Positions 57,373 through 64,000 of a stretch of DNA of 64,000 nt are shown one piece after another. Position 1 is the first letter of the stretch. Each line of letters opens with the position of its first letter. This stretch comes from Nocardioides bruguierae. GTDB taxonomy: Bacteria > Actinomycetota > Actinomycetes > Propionibacteriales > Nocardioidaceae. Position numbers and translations under genes: made by a program. The stretch is from the NCBI RefSeq assembly GCF_023656415.1, contig NZ_JAMOIL010000003.1, positions 171,255-235,254 on the forward strand. The letters run 5' to 3'. The notes beneath the pieces are model-generated. The model searched no databases. It worked only from the letters and a program-made list of their open reading frames with translations, and was not told where the DNA came from.

Positions 57373-59049
57373 TCAGGCCTGGGGCGTCGTCCGCTTCACC
57401 ACCGCGGCGGGGTCGCCGCTCTCGAGGCAGCCGAAGACACCGTCGTGGCCGGGGGAGAGCCGCGAGCCGCAGAACAGGTCGGCGACCTCGGGCGGGGCGA
57501 ACCGCACCAGGAGGGCGCCCTGGAGGACCAGCGCCATCCGCGAGGCCAGGCGGCGGGCCTGGCGCTCCATCTGGTCGGGCTCGCCCATGAGCCGCCCGAG
57601 CAGGGCGAGGGTCTCCTGGACGGCCCGGTCGAGCCGGTGGTCGCCACCGCTGGCCAGGCCGACCTCGGTGATCCAGGCGTCCAGGACGCCGGGCTCGCGC
57701 GAGAGCGCCCGCAGCACGTCGAGGGCGTTGACGTTGCCGGAGCCCTCCCAGATCGAGTTCAGCGGGGACTCCCGGAACAGCAGCGGCAGGCCGGACTCCT
57801 CCACGTAGCCGTTGCCGCCCAGGCACTCCATCGCCTCGGCCACCACCGTCGGCGTGCGCTTGCAGACCCAGAACTTGGCCAGCGGCAGGGCGATCCGGCG
57901 CAGGGCGGCCTCGTGGGCGTCGTCGCGCCCGTCCACGGCGGCGGCCAGGCGCATGCCCAGCGCCGTGGCGGCCTCGGTCTCGATCGCGAGGTCGGCGATC
58001 ACGTTCTGCATGAGCGGCTTGTCCGCGAGCGTCCCGCCGAACGCGTCGCGGTGGGCGACGTGCCAGGAGGCCTCCGCCACGGCCCGCCGCATGGTGGCGG
58101 TGGAGCCGAGCACGCAGTCGAGCCGGGTGGCGGCCACCATCTCGATGATGGTCCGCACGCCGCGTCCCTCCTCGCCGAGCCGGTGGGCCAGGGTCCCGTC
58201 CATCTCGAGCTCCGAGGAGGCGTTCGAGCGGTTGCCGAGCTTGTCCTTGAGCCGCACCACGTCCAGGGCGTTGCGGGTGCCGTCCTCGAGCACCCGCGGC
58301 AGCACGAAGCAGGTGAGGCCACCGGGGGCCTGGGCGAGCACGAGGAAGAGGTCGTTCATCGGTGCCGAGGTGAACCACTTGTGGCCGTGCAGCGTGTAGG
58401 TGCCGTCGTCCCCGCTGGGCACGGCCCGCGTGAGGTTGGTGCGGACGTCGGACCCGCCCTGCTTCTCGGTCATGCCCATGCCCGCCAGCAGGCCGGCCTT
58501 GGTGCCGGGGGCGCGCAGGCCGAAGTCGTAGGTGGTCGACGTCAGGCCGGGCTCGAAGCGCTCCGCGAGCGCGGGGTCCGCGCGCAGGGCCGGCACCGCG
58601 GCGTACGTCATGGTGGTGGGGCAGGCGTGCCCCGGCTCCGGGCCGAACCAGGCGATGAAGCCGGCGGCACGGCGCACGTGCGCGTGCGGTTGCCCGACGG
58701 CCTCGGCGGCCCAGGCCGCGGCCCCCAGGCCGTGCGCGGTGGCGCGCGTCATCAGGTGGTGCCAGGACGGGTGGAAGTCGACCTCGTCCACCCGGTTGCC
58801 CCACCGGTCGTAGGGGCGCAGCACGGGCGTGTGCGTGTTGGCCAGGACCCCGTGCTCGCGGACCTCCGCGCTGCCCGCCTCCGCACCCAGGGCGGCGAGA
58901 CCCTCCAGCACCGACCCGTCGGCGTGCCGCAGCACGGCGTCGCTCAGCGCGGCGTCGCCGGTGACGGCGTTGTGCCCGACCAGTGGGGGAGCCTGGTTGG
59001 TGGAGCGGCGGATGTCGGCACGGCCGGGCAGCGGTGTGTCCTGCGTCAT
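57373..59049 (-). CDS. aidB: AidB-like acyl-CoA dehydrogenase family protein
   Basis: A 558-residue flavoprotein of the AidB branch, which in E. coli binds DNA and protects against alkylation. AidB-typical features are the long N-terminal region, YDRWGNRVDEVDFHPSWH, GMGMTEKQGGSDVRTN, HKWFTSAPMNDLFLVLAQ, and LKDKLGNRSNASSELE followed by NSIWEGSGN. ATG 59049 has TACGGT (complement of 59056-59061) 6 nt upstream. A perfect LexA box lies 62 nt upstream, which is shared with the small divergent gene, so SOS control is plausible; in E. coli aidB is Ada-controlled. Confidence 0.9.
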   Translation of the reverse strand: MTQDTPLPGRADIRRSTNQAPPLVGHNAVTGDAALSDAVLRHADGSVLEGLAALGAEAGSAEVREHGVLANTHTPVLRPYDRWGNRVDEVDFHPSWHHLMTRATAHGLGAAAWAAEAVGQPHAHVRRAAGFIAWFGPEPGHACPTTMTYAAVPALRADPALAERFEPGLTSTTYDFGLRAPGTKAGLLAGMGMTEKQGGSDVRTNLTRAVPSGDDGTYTLHGHKWFTSAPMNDLFLVLAQAPGGLTCFVLPRVLEDGTRNALDVVRLKDKLGNRSNASSELEMDGTLAHRLGEEGRGVRTIIEMVAATRLDCVLGSTATMRRAVAEASWHVAHRDAFGGTLADKPLMQNVIADLAIETEAATALGMRLAAAVDGRDDAHEAALRRIALPLAKFWVCKRTPTVVAEAMECLGGNGYVEESGLPLLFRESPLNSIWEGSGNVNALDVLRALSREPGVLDAWITEVGLASGGDHRLDRAVQETLALLGRLMGEPDQMERQARRLASRMALVLQGALLVRFAPPEVADLFCGSRLSPGHDGVFGCLESGDPAAVVKRTTPQA

Positions 59050-59110
59050 GGGGCCACCGTAGGTCGGTGGGCCGAGCGAGGCTACCGGCGAGTCACTTGC
59101 AGCTCCGGAC

Positions 59111-59126
59111 TCGAACAGGTGTTCGA
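59111..59126. promoter_or_regulatory. perfect LexA (SOS) box between aidB and a small gene
   Basis: TCGAACAGGTGTTCGA is a fully symmetric CGAAC-N4-GTTCG SOS box, better than the recA one. It stands 62 nt before aidB (minus) and 33 nt before the ATG of the small plus-strand gene. Confidence 0.85.
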
Positions 59127-59158
59127 TCCTGTGCGACCATCGGCGCGTGGCGGGCGGC

Positions 59159-59458
59159 ATGAGCAAACGGGGCAGCGGGGTCCCGCTGCGGGACAGGGCG
59201 CGCCCGCCGGCGTCCTTCCCCGGGCTCGACCCGACGGGTCACGGGCGGCCACCGCTCGTGGACGCGTGCCCCGCCCGGCACTGCTGGGTCGGTGACGCCG
59301 TCGACGCGGACGGGGTGAAGCGGCCGGGGCTGCTCCTGGAGTGGCGGCGGGGCGAGGCCGGCTGGGAGGGCCTCGTCGTCTACGTCGCGCGGGTGCGCGG
59401 GCAGCGATGGGGCCTGGTCCAGGAGTGGCTGGCCTCCGCGCAGCTCACGCCGCGCTGA
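59159..59458 (+). CDS. small protein under a LexA box
   Basis: A 99-residue protein of unknown function. It begins MSKRGSGVPL, is rich in Arg, Pro and Trp, and ends with a beta-rich part (LLLEWRRGEAGWEGLVVYVA, then LVQEWLASAQL). I recall similar short proteins near DNA-damage polymerase genes in related actinobacteria, but cannot confirm it here. ATG 59159 matches the family-like start; GTG 59147 is 4 codons upstream in frame. SOS induction is inferred from the box at 59111-59126. Confidence 0.75.
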   Translation: MSKRGSGVPLRDRARPPASFPGLDPTGHGRPPLVDACPARHCWVGDAVDADGVKRPGLLLEWRRGEAGWEGLVVYVARVRGQRWGLVQEWLASAQLTPR

Positions 59459-59502
59459 GGGTCGACCCAGGGCGGCCGGGAGCGTGTCGGCGCCAGGGTC
59501 GT

Positions 59503-59531
59503 CCGGCTCCCCGCGTGGAGCGGGGAGCCGG
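59503..59531 (+). terminator. hairpin terminator after the SOS-box gene
   Basis: CCGGCTCCCCGC and its perfect complement (12 bp) around GTGGA, 44 nt after the stop. Confidence 0.75.
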
Positions 59532-60040
59532 GTGGTCTCGAGGCTGGACGGACCACGACCCGACGTCGGCCCTCGCGTGCCGTCGACGCTCCTCCGGGCG
59601 ATAGCGGGCCAGCTGCCCGTACGCCCACATCAACGGCGGACCGATACCGATTCGTTACCCAGTGTGCGGCCGGATCAATCCCGGCGGCACGGACTGTCCG
59701 GGTGGTGGGCGGCTGGTCCGGTCCGGACGTGCGTCTGCCCCCGGTCCGAGCCACGGACCGGGGGCGGAACTGGTGACCACGCCCGCCTCGCGTCCCCTGG
59801 TCCGACGGAGTCCGTCGGCGCGAGGCGGCGGTGCCGTCCACTCTCGGGAGGAAGGTGCCCCGCAGCGGCCCGACCTACACCTGTCGGGTGATGGACGTGC
59901 CTGCTGGTCCAGACCTGGAGAGGTCGGGACGTGAGGGTGTCCCGGACGTCGGGCCGTGCGGCGGCCCGACGTTGCACAGAGTTAACGGAGGTGACGTGCG
60001 AGGCGGGTGAAATCGCCTCCGACGCCTCCGCGGGCACATT
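59532..60040. other. non-coding region with several hairpins
   Basis: No frame here has gene-like composition or start context. It contains perfect hairpins at 59737-59765 (12 bp, 5-nt loop), 59802-59818 (7 bp), 59946-59972 (11 bp, TGCGG loop) and a smaller one around 60000-60018. An untranslated transcript or small RNA is possible; nothing identifies one. Confidence 0.5.
59737..59765. terminator. 12-bp GC-rich hairpin in the non-coding region
   Basis: GCCCCCGGTCCG and its complement around AGCCA, terminator-like but with no gene directly upstream. Confidence 0.5.
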
Positions 60041-60053
60041 TACTGTGGGGGGT

Positions 60054-60276
60054 ATGAGCGACGACGACTTCGACACGTTCGAGAAGAAGACCATCAACAC
60101 GGCCATCGGCCTCGACCTCGACCAGCAGCTGACCTGGGGCGAGCTCATCTGGTTCGTGGACCAGGGCCCGCAAGACCGGGGTGCGCCCCGACAGCCCCGT
60201 CGGCATGCGGTTCGCCCCGCACGACGGCCACCTCGAGTCCCTCTTCGTCTACATCGACCCCAGCGACATCGACTGA
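60054..60276 (+). pseudogene. small gene broken by a one-base frameshift
   Basis: From ATG 60054 the frame reads MSDDDFDTFEKKTINTAIG and continues to about LIWFVDQG. At the run 60167-60169 (CCC) the frame is lost. Removing one C joins it to R-K-T-G-V-R-P-D and an orderly ending F-V-Y-I-D-P-S-D-I-D before TGA 60276, giving ~73 residues. Both halves are compositionally coding and neither makes sense alone. The start has TACTGT (60041-60046) 7 nt upstream. The extra C may be a sequencing error or a true mutation. Family unknown. Confidence 0.75.
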
Positions 60277-60544
60277 TCCTCCTCCGGCACGGACGACCCC
60301 CGTCGTCCGACGTCGTCGTACGGCTCCGGCCCCGGTGCGCCCCCGCGTCCCGGGGTCGACGTGCGTCCGGACCCGTCGGAGGAGGCCGGGTCGGGCTCGG
60401 GGAGGCAGGGGACAGGGCCCCAGGTCCCGGTCGGGAGGGGCTGTCCCGCTCCCGCGGCCCCTGCCGATGGGGTCCTGTGTCGGCGGCGGGGCGGGGGGAT
60501 GCTGGAGGGAGCGTGACGGGACCCGAGCGCCGAGGGGGGCGACC

Positions 60545-61111
60545 ATGGAGCAGCGGACGTCGGAGGGCGCGGCGGACTGCGGTCGTGTCGTGGTGGCCGT
60601 GTCGGGCTCGCGGGGGAGTGCCCACGCCCTCGCCTGGGCGCTGCGGGCCGCCGAGGTCAGCGGACGCGAGCTGGAGGTGGTGACCGTGTGGCCGGGCCAG
60701 GGCGAGGTGCTCGTCGGTGAGGCTCCGGGGCACTACAGCCTGCCCCGGCACCTCGCCGCCCGGGCGCAGGCCCGTGCGCTGGCCGAGGCGACCGCGGCCC
60801 GGGCCGGTGCGGTGCCCGTGCGCCGGGTCCTGGCGAACGGTCGCGTCGCCGACGTCCTGGTGGACGCCTCGGACGGGGCCGACGTGCTGGTCCTCGGCAC
60901 GCACCGGTCGGCGAGCGCGGCCGGCGCCCCCGAGCGCGGGGTGGCTGCCGCCGTCCTGCCGCGGGTGGCCTGCGCCGTGGTCGAGGTCGACCCCACGGGT
61001 GCGGCCCGGGTGCGGGGCGAGGTGGCCCGGGCCGATCGGGGCAGGAGAGGACCATTTACCTTGGCTCACCCTGCCGTTGCGCCGATGGGCGGCGTCCCTC
61101 CCCGGGCATAG
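60545..61111 (+). CDS. universal stress protein (UspA family)
   Basis: A 188-residue single-Usp-domain protein: GRVVVAVSGSRGSAHALAWAL starts the domain, ADVLVLGTHR is the nucleotide-loop strand, and ERGVAAAVLPRVACAVVEV the final strand. The G-x2-G-x9-G ATP motif is only partly present, so ATP binding is uncertain. About 40 extra C-terminal residues look disordered. The neighbouring LuxR-type regulator suggests a stress or dormancy context. Confidence 0.82.
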   Translation: MEQRTSEGAADCGRVVVAVSGSRGSAHALAWALRAAEVSGRELEVVTVWPGQGEVLVGEAPGHYSLPRHLAARAQARALAEATAARAGAVPVRRVLANGRVADVLVDASDGADVLVLGTHRSASAAGAPERGVAAAVLPRVACAVVEVDPTGAARVRGEVARADRGRRGPFTLAHPAVAPMGGVPPRA

Positions 61112-61121
61112 CGTCCGGAGC

Positions 61122-61802
61122 ATGGAGGCGACAGACGTCGTCCCTCGCCCGGAGGTCTACCTGCTCCACCAGCACCGGCTGCTGCGCCTCGCGCTGCGGT
61201 CGCTGCTCGAGGGCAGCGGCGTTGCCCGGGTCGTGGGGGACACCGAGGACGTGCGGACGGCCGTGGCCCGGGTCCCGGCGCTGCGGCCGGACGTGCTGCT
61301 GCTGGACGCGGGGCTGCCCGCCACGGCGCGGGCCGAGGCGTGCCGGGAGGTGCGTGAGCGCTCGCCGTCGACGGGCATCCTGGTGCTCGGGGAGCAGCGG
61401 GACGACGTCGGGCTGATCGACCTGATCCAGGCCGGCGCGACCGGCTACCTCCTGGCGGACGCGGACCTCGACGAGCTGGCCATCGCCCTGCGTCGGGTCG
61501 CGCGCGGTCAGTCCGTGCTCGATCCCCAGGTGACCGGGGCCGTGCTCGACCACGTGCGGCACGCCGAGCAGTCCGACCCGGAGGTCGACGTGTTCACCCC
61601 CGGTGAGCGCCGCATCCTCCTGCTGCTGGCCGACGGGCTGACCAACCGCCAGATCGCGCACGAGGCCCAGCTGTCGGAGAAGACGGTGAAGAACTACGTC
61701 TCCGACATCCTCGGCAAGCTCCAGGTGGCCAGCCGCACCCAGGCGGCGGTCTTCGCGACGCTGCACCGGTCGAGCCTGACCGTGCCCCTGGCACGGGCCT
61801 GA
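61122..61802 (+). CDS. NarL/LuxR-family response regulator
   Basis: A 226-residue protein with a receiver-like domain (~11-125; phospho-acceptor in DVLLLDAGLP) and a LuxR HTH (~160-220: FTPGERRILLLLADGLTNRQ, SEKTVKNYVSDILGKL). No kinase gene is adjacent. Several receiver acidic-pocket positions are altered (LLHQHR instead of a D-D pair), so phosphorylation is questionable. ATG 61122 follows TAGCGT (61109-61114) by 7 nt. Confidence 0.85.
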   Translation: MEATDVVPRPEVYLLHQHRLLRLALRSLLEGSGVARVVGDTEDVRTAVARVPALRPDVLLLDAGLPATARAEACREVRERSPSTGILVLGEQRDDVGLIDLIQAGATGYLLADADLDELAIALRRVARGQSVLDPQVTGAVLDHVRHAEQSDPEVDVFTPGERRILLLLADGLTNRQIAHEAQLSEKTVKNYVSDILGKLQVASRTQAAVFATLHRSSLTVPLARA

Positions 61803-61823
61803 GGCGCGCAGGCCTGCAGACGC

Positions 61824-61860
61824 AGCGAGGGCCGACCCGGTCTCCGGGTCGGCCCTCGCT
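61824..61860. terminator. 17-bp perfect hairpin terminator
   Basis: Arms 61824-61840 and 61844-61860 pair perfectly around TCT, between the regulator gene (plus) and tRNA-Gly (minus), ending both. Confidence 0.85.
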
Positions 61861-61867
61861 GGTGCGG

Positions 61868-61940
61868 AGCGGACGACGAGGCTCGAACTCGCGACCTCAA
61901 CCTTGGCAAGGTTGCGCTCTACCAACTGAGCTACGTCCGC
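61868..61940 (-). tRNA. tRNA-Gly(GCC), copy 1
   Basis: Acceptor GCGGACG/CGTCCGC, D-arm AGCTCAGTTGGTAGAGC, anticodon stem CAACC/GGTTG with loop TTGCCAA (anticodon GCC), T-loop TTCGAGC. CCA is not encoded. Sequence is identical to copy 2. Confidence 0.96.
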
Positions 61941-61976
61941 ACGTCCTCCGGGGCTTGCGCCCTGGCGACGACGAGG

Positions 61977-62006
61977 ACACTAGCGGACCGGGGGACCGGT
62001 GCCCAA
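61977..62006 (-). promoter_or_regulatory. promoter of tRNA-Gly copy 1
   Basis: On the minus strand TTGGGC (62006-62001), 18 nt, TAGTGT (61982-61977), about 36 nt before the tRNA 5' end. Confidence 0.6.
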
Positions 62007-62117
62007 TCCGCGTCCCCTGCCGGCACGCACCGCTCGCGCAGCGGCTCTGACCTGCGCCGACGGCCGGATGGACGAGTCGTCTCGAGAGCATGCGGCGGTG
62101 CTGGTCGGAGCAATGCA

Positions 62118-62148
62118 AGAACCCCCGGACCGAAGGTCCGGGGGTTCT
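62118..62148 (-). terminator. terminator of the tRNA Gly-Cys-Val transcript
   Basis: A 14-bp perfect hairpin (AGAACCCCCGGACC with complement) around a 3-nt loop, 5 nt past tRNA-Val. Confidence 0.85.
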
Positions 62149-62153
62149 GTCTG

Positions 62154-62225
62154 TGGACGATACTGGGTTTGAACCAGTGACCTCTTCCGTGTCAAGGAAG
62201 CGCGCTACCGCTGCGCCAATCGTCC
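62154..62225 (-). tRNA. tRNA-Val(GAC)
   Basis: Acceptor GGACGAT/ATCGTCC, anticodon stem CTTCC/GGAAG with loop TTGACAC (anticodon GAC), T-loop TTCAAAC. CCA is not encoded. Third gene of the Gly-Cys-Val transcript. Confidence 0.95.
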
Positions 62226-62250
62226 TAGTTGTTGAGTTGTCTACTCTACG

Positions 62251-62321
62251 AGGTGGGTACGGGATTTGAACCCGTGTACACGGATTTGCAGTCCGTTGCC
62301 TCGCCTCTCGGCCAACCCACC
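62251..62321 (-). tRNA. tRNA-Cys(GCA)
   Basis: Acceptor GGTGGGT/ACCCACC, anticodon stem ACGGA/TCCGT with loop CTGCAAA (anticodon GCA), T-loop TTCAAAT. 71 nt. Confidence 0.95.
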
Positions 62322-62352
62322 GTGGAGGCCTGGCCATCAAGCGACCTCTCAG

Positions 62353-62425
62353 AGCGGACGACGAGGCTCGAACTCGCGACCTCAACCTTGGCAAGGTTGC
62401 GCTCTACCAACTGAGCTACGTCCGC
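62353..62425 (-). tRNA. tRNA-Gly(GCC), copy 2
   Basis: Identical to copy 1, first gene of the Gly-Cys-Val transcript. Confidence 0.96.
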
Positions 62426-62464
62426 TTGTCTGCTTCGGGGCGGTGCCCCTTGGCGACGTCGAGA

Positions 62465-62493
62465 ACATTAGCCGAGCCCCCCGACGGCGCCAA
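62465..62493 (-). promoter_or_regulatory. promoter of the tRNA Gly-Cys-Val transcript
   Basis: TTGGCG (62493-62488), 17 nt, TAATGT (62470-62465) on the minus strand, ~40 nt before tRNA-Gly copy 2. Confidence 0.65.
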
Positions 62494-62730
62494 ATCGGGG
62501 GTGTCCTCGTGGTGTCAGGGGAGTGTCGGGAGTGATTCCTGGGGTGGCGTCGCGGCTGGTGGGAGCGGGGATGCCGGGGCGTCGCGGCCGGGTCGGCGAG
62601 TCGTCCGTCGGCGGATCGGCCCGGTGCTCGTGCGGCTCCCGCTCGGGCCGGCAGGAGGCCCCGCTCCGGCCCCGTCGTGGTCGCGACCCGACCCCCGACG
62701 GGCGTGCGTGCGGGCGAGGTCGACCCGGAA
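62494..62730. other. gap between divergent tRNA promoters, no gene seen
   Basis: Between the tRNA-Gly promoter and the tRNA-Val(CAC) promoter. Short frames exist in all directions but none has a start context or protein-like composition. Confidence 0.5.
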
Positions 62731-62760
62731 TTGGTGTGCCCGACACCGTGCGGCTACAGT
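62731..62760 (+). promoter_or_regulatory. promoter of tRNA-Val(CAC)
   Basis: TTGGTG (62731-62736), 18 nt, TACAGT (62755-62760), 27 nt before the tRNA. Confidence 0.7.
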
Positions 62761-62787
62761 CTCGTTCCGCACCGAGAGGTGCAGCAC

Positions 62788-62859
62788 GGGCGATTGGCGC
62801 AGTGGTAGCGCGCTTCGTTCACACCGAAGAGGTCACTGGTTCGAACCCAGTATCGCCCA
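62788..62859 (+). tRNA. tRNA-Val(CAC)
   Basis: Acceptor GGGCGAT/ATCGCCC, anticodon stem CTTCG/CGAAG with loop TTCACAC (anticodon CAC), T-loop TTCGAAC. Followed by accessory-type genes, so its 3' end is a possible integration site. Confidence 0.96.
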
Positions 62860-62865
62860 CACCAA

Positions 62866-62909
62866 CATCAGGCCCCTGACCAGCAGCAATGCCGGTCAGG
62901 GGCCTGATG
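62866..62909 (+). terminator. terminator after tRNA-Val(CAC)
   Basis: CATCAGGCCCCTGACC and its perfect complement (16 bp) around a 12-nt loop, followed by a short CTTT run. Confidence 0.85.
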
Positions 62910-63059
62910 CTTTCCGGGACGTGTCCCGAATGTGTCCACCAGAGCGAGCCCCTGCGCACCGCCCCGTCCTACCGGGGCTGGAGGGGAGCCGCCGCTGGGC
63001 AGCCGACGACACCTTGAGGGCCGGCCTGCCGAAGCCGGTCCCGTTCGACCCGGTGCCGT

Positions 63060-63160
63060 GACTGGAAGTCACCCCACCGTCGACGCCACGGACTGCAATC
63101 CGTCGCGTCCTGCGTTCGAAACGAATCGGCCCCCACCGGAGCTGCAACTCCGCGGGGGCC
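63060..63160 (+). other. tRNA-like hairpins before the DUF6907-type gene
   Basis: ACGGA-CTGCAA-TCCGT (63088-63103) copies the tRNA-Cys anticodon arm with one loop base missing and is followed by a T-loop-like GTTCGAAAC. CGGAG-CTGCAA-CTCCG (63137-63152) has the same loop and sits inside a GGCCCCC/GGGGGCC stem (63128-63160). GTGAC-TGGAA-GTCAC precedes them at about 63058-63072. No complete tRNA can be folded. Confidence 0.45.
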
Positions 63161-63183
63161 TCGCTCCCTCGAAAGGGATCAGG

Positions 63184-63510
63184 ATGTCTGAAACAGAAGG
63201 TACTACCCCTGCGCCTGGAGGCGCTACCCCTATCGTCGCGGTGCCGTGCCCGCCGTGGTGCACCAGGAGCCAGGAGTTCCACGCGGCAGAGCTGCTGAAC
63301 AACGACTGGGACGGCCGGGTCATCCACCAGAGCCGACTCGTGGCCGACTGGACGCTCTCGTCGATCACGTGGCCGGACGGCACGCCCTCGCCTGAGGACG
63401 GGCACGGTGACGTTGTCGTAGTGACCGCGGAGTCGACGGCGCTCGAGGTCGCCCAGGCCGCCGACCTCGCGTGGGCGCTGGTCTCGCTGATCATCGAGGC
63501 ACAGCCGTGA
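63184..63510 (+). CDS. DUF6907-like accessory protein
   Basis: A 108-residue protein with CPPWC near the N-terminus and a final helix (EVAQAADLAWALVSLI), matching my recollection of DUF6907, a family frequent in actinomycete phages and integrative elements. ATG 63184 has AAAGGGA upstream. The stop overlaps the next GTG (GTGA). Base composition is a little lower in GC than the core genes. Confidence 0.65.
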   Translation: MSETEGTTPAPGGATPIVAVPCPPWCTRSQEFHAAELLNNDWDGRVIHQSRLVADWTLSSITWPDGTPSPEDGHGDVVVVTAESTALEVAQAADLAWALVSLIIEAQP

Positions 63511-63902
63511 GCGCGCAGCCGGGCAGGGATCCGCACAATCTGCGGATCCCTGCCGCAGACCGAGGCGACGAGGGTGGGATACGTCCGGCGTACCCCACCA
63601 CCGAGGGTCCCCGGAATGCGGGGACCCCTGCCCCTGAGTCCCAGCAGCGGCGGAAGCCGTCCGGGCGCAAGCCGCGGTGGCACTACTACTGGACTGCCGA
63701 GGCCGAGATCGCGAGCAAGATGGGCGTCGAGTTCCCGGCCCTGTGCGGACAGGTCTGGCTCGCCCCGCACCTCCCGAGCGGCGAGCAGGCCCACGATGTC
63801 GTGTACTCGCCGGCCAGCGGCGTGATCACGGCGGTCAAGCGTGACTGCGGCAACTGCCTACGAGTCCTTCGGACGAGGAAGCGGAAGTCTCGAGAGGGCT
63901 GA
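63507..63902 (+). CDS. hypothetical accessory protein with a DUF3039-like Cys motif
   Basis: A 131-residue protein: disordered Pro/Arg-rich N-terminal half, then HYYWTAEAEIASKMGVEFPALCGQVW and DCGNCLRVLR. The C-G-x-V/...C-x2-C arrangement resembles DUF3039-type small zinc proteins. GTG 63507 overlaps the previous stop. Function unknown; position suggests a mobile element whose remainder is beyond the window. Confidence 0.6.
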   Translation: MSAQPGRDPHNLRIPAADRGDEGGIRPAYPTTEGPRNAGTPAPESQQRRKPSGRKPRWHYYWTAEAEIASKMGVEFPALCGQVWLAPHLPSGEQAHDVVYSPASGVITAVKRDCGNCLRVLRTRKRKSREG

Positions 63903-63918
63903 CCTCAAGAGGGCCGAT

Positions 63919-64000
<82 letters not shown>

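Noticed and set aside
59675..61123. Minus-strand frame of 482 codons across the non-coding region and Usp gene
   Set aside because: Antisense to a clear Usp domain and without recognisable protein content.

Overview
The window is very GC-rich chromosomal DNA from an actinomycete. Gene content (clgR, DUF3046, RecA/RecX, APS-type CysH, a RodZ-like protein behind FtsK, an F420-type LLM oxidoreductase) and style suggest a member of the Nocardioidaceae or a close relative; the family is inferred from recall, without any search. Most of the window is core genome. Only the last ~1.1 kb, beyond a tRNA-Val, looks accessory, and the final ~80 bases are homopolymer noise typical of a contig end.

Layout. 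1-8.1 kb: pepA (partial, minus), gcvT, a small hypothetical gene, a large secreted repeat protein ending in an OmpA-like domain, a PhzF-like protein, thyA and folA. 8.1-12.4 kb: LLM oxidoreductase, dapA, RNase J, a methyltransferase. 12.6-19.9 kb: ftsK, rodZ-like, rimO, pgsA. 20.1-27.0 kb: one gene of 2308 codons for a secreted nuclease/5'-nucleotidase whose nucleotidase module is tandemly duplicated. 27.2-35.4 kb: GH15 glycosidase, clgR with a SigR-like promoter, lhr helicase, DinB-like protein, DUF3046. 35.5-42.7 kb: MTA phosphorylase and epimerase, a membrane glycosyltransferase-like protein, then a five-gene overlapping operon (GT2, DUF2064, methyltransferase, molybdopterin oxidoreductase, membrane protein). 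42.8-45.3 kb: recA behind a LexA box, recX, a phosphoribosyltransferase. 45.4-47.4 kb: a small secreted protein and a HipA-like kinase/DUF3037 pair. 47.4-51.1 kb (minus): an assimilatory sulfate operon (leader peptide, sulfite reductase, CxxC protein, APS reductase, CbiX-like chelatase). 51.3-57.3 kb: glyA, a GNAT protein, a CitA/CitB-type two-component system divergent from a dctA transporter. 57.4-61.8 kb: AidB homologue and a small gene sharing a perfect LexA box, a frameshifted small gene, a universal stress protein, a LuxR-type regulator. 61.8-62.9 kb: five tRNAs (Gly, Val, Cys and Gly on minus; Val-CAC on plus). 62.9-64.0 kb: DUF6907-like and DUF3039-like genes and tRNA-like hairpins.

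How it works together. ThyA/FolA, GlyA and GcvT share one-carbon folate chemistry. RecA/RecX and the AidB/small-ORF pair are linked by matching LexA boxes. The sulfate operon is headed by a short peptide of the actinobacterial cysteine-leader type. Eighteen gene starts, and the leader start more weakly, share one architecture: a -10-like hexamer ending 6-7 nt before the start codon, indicating leaderless transcripts. I used this to choose several starts. Rho-independent-type hairpins separate most convergent units.
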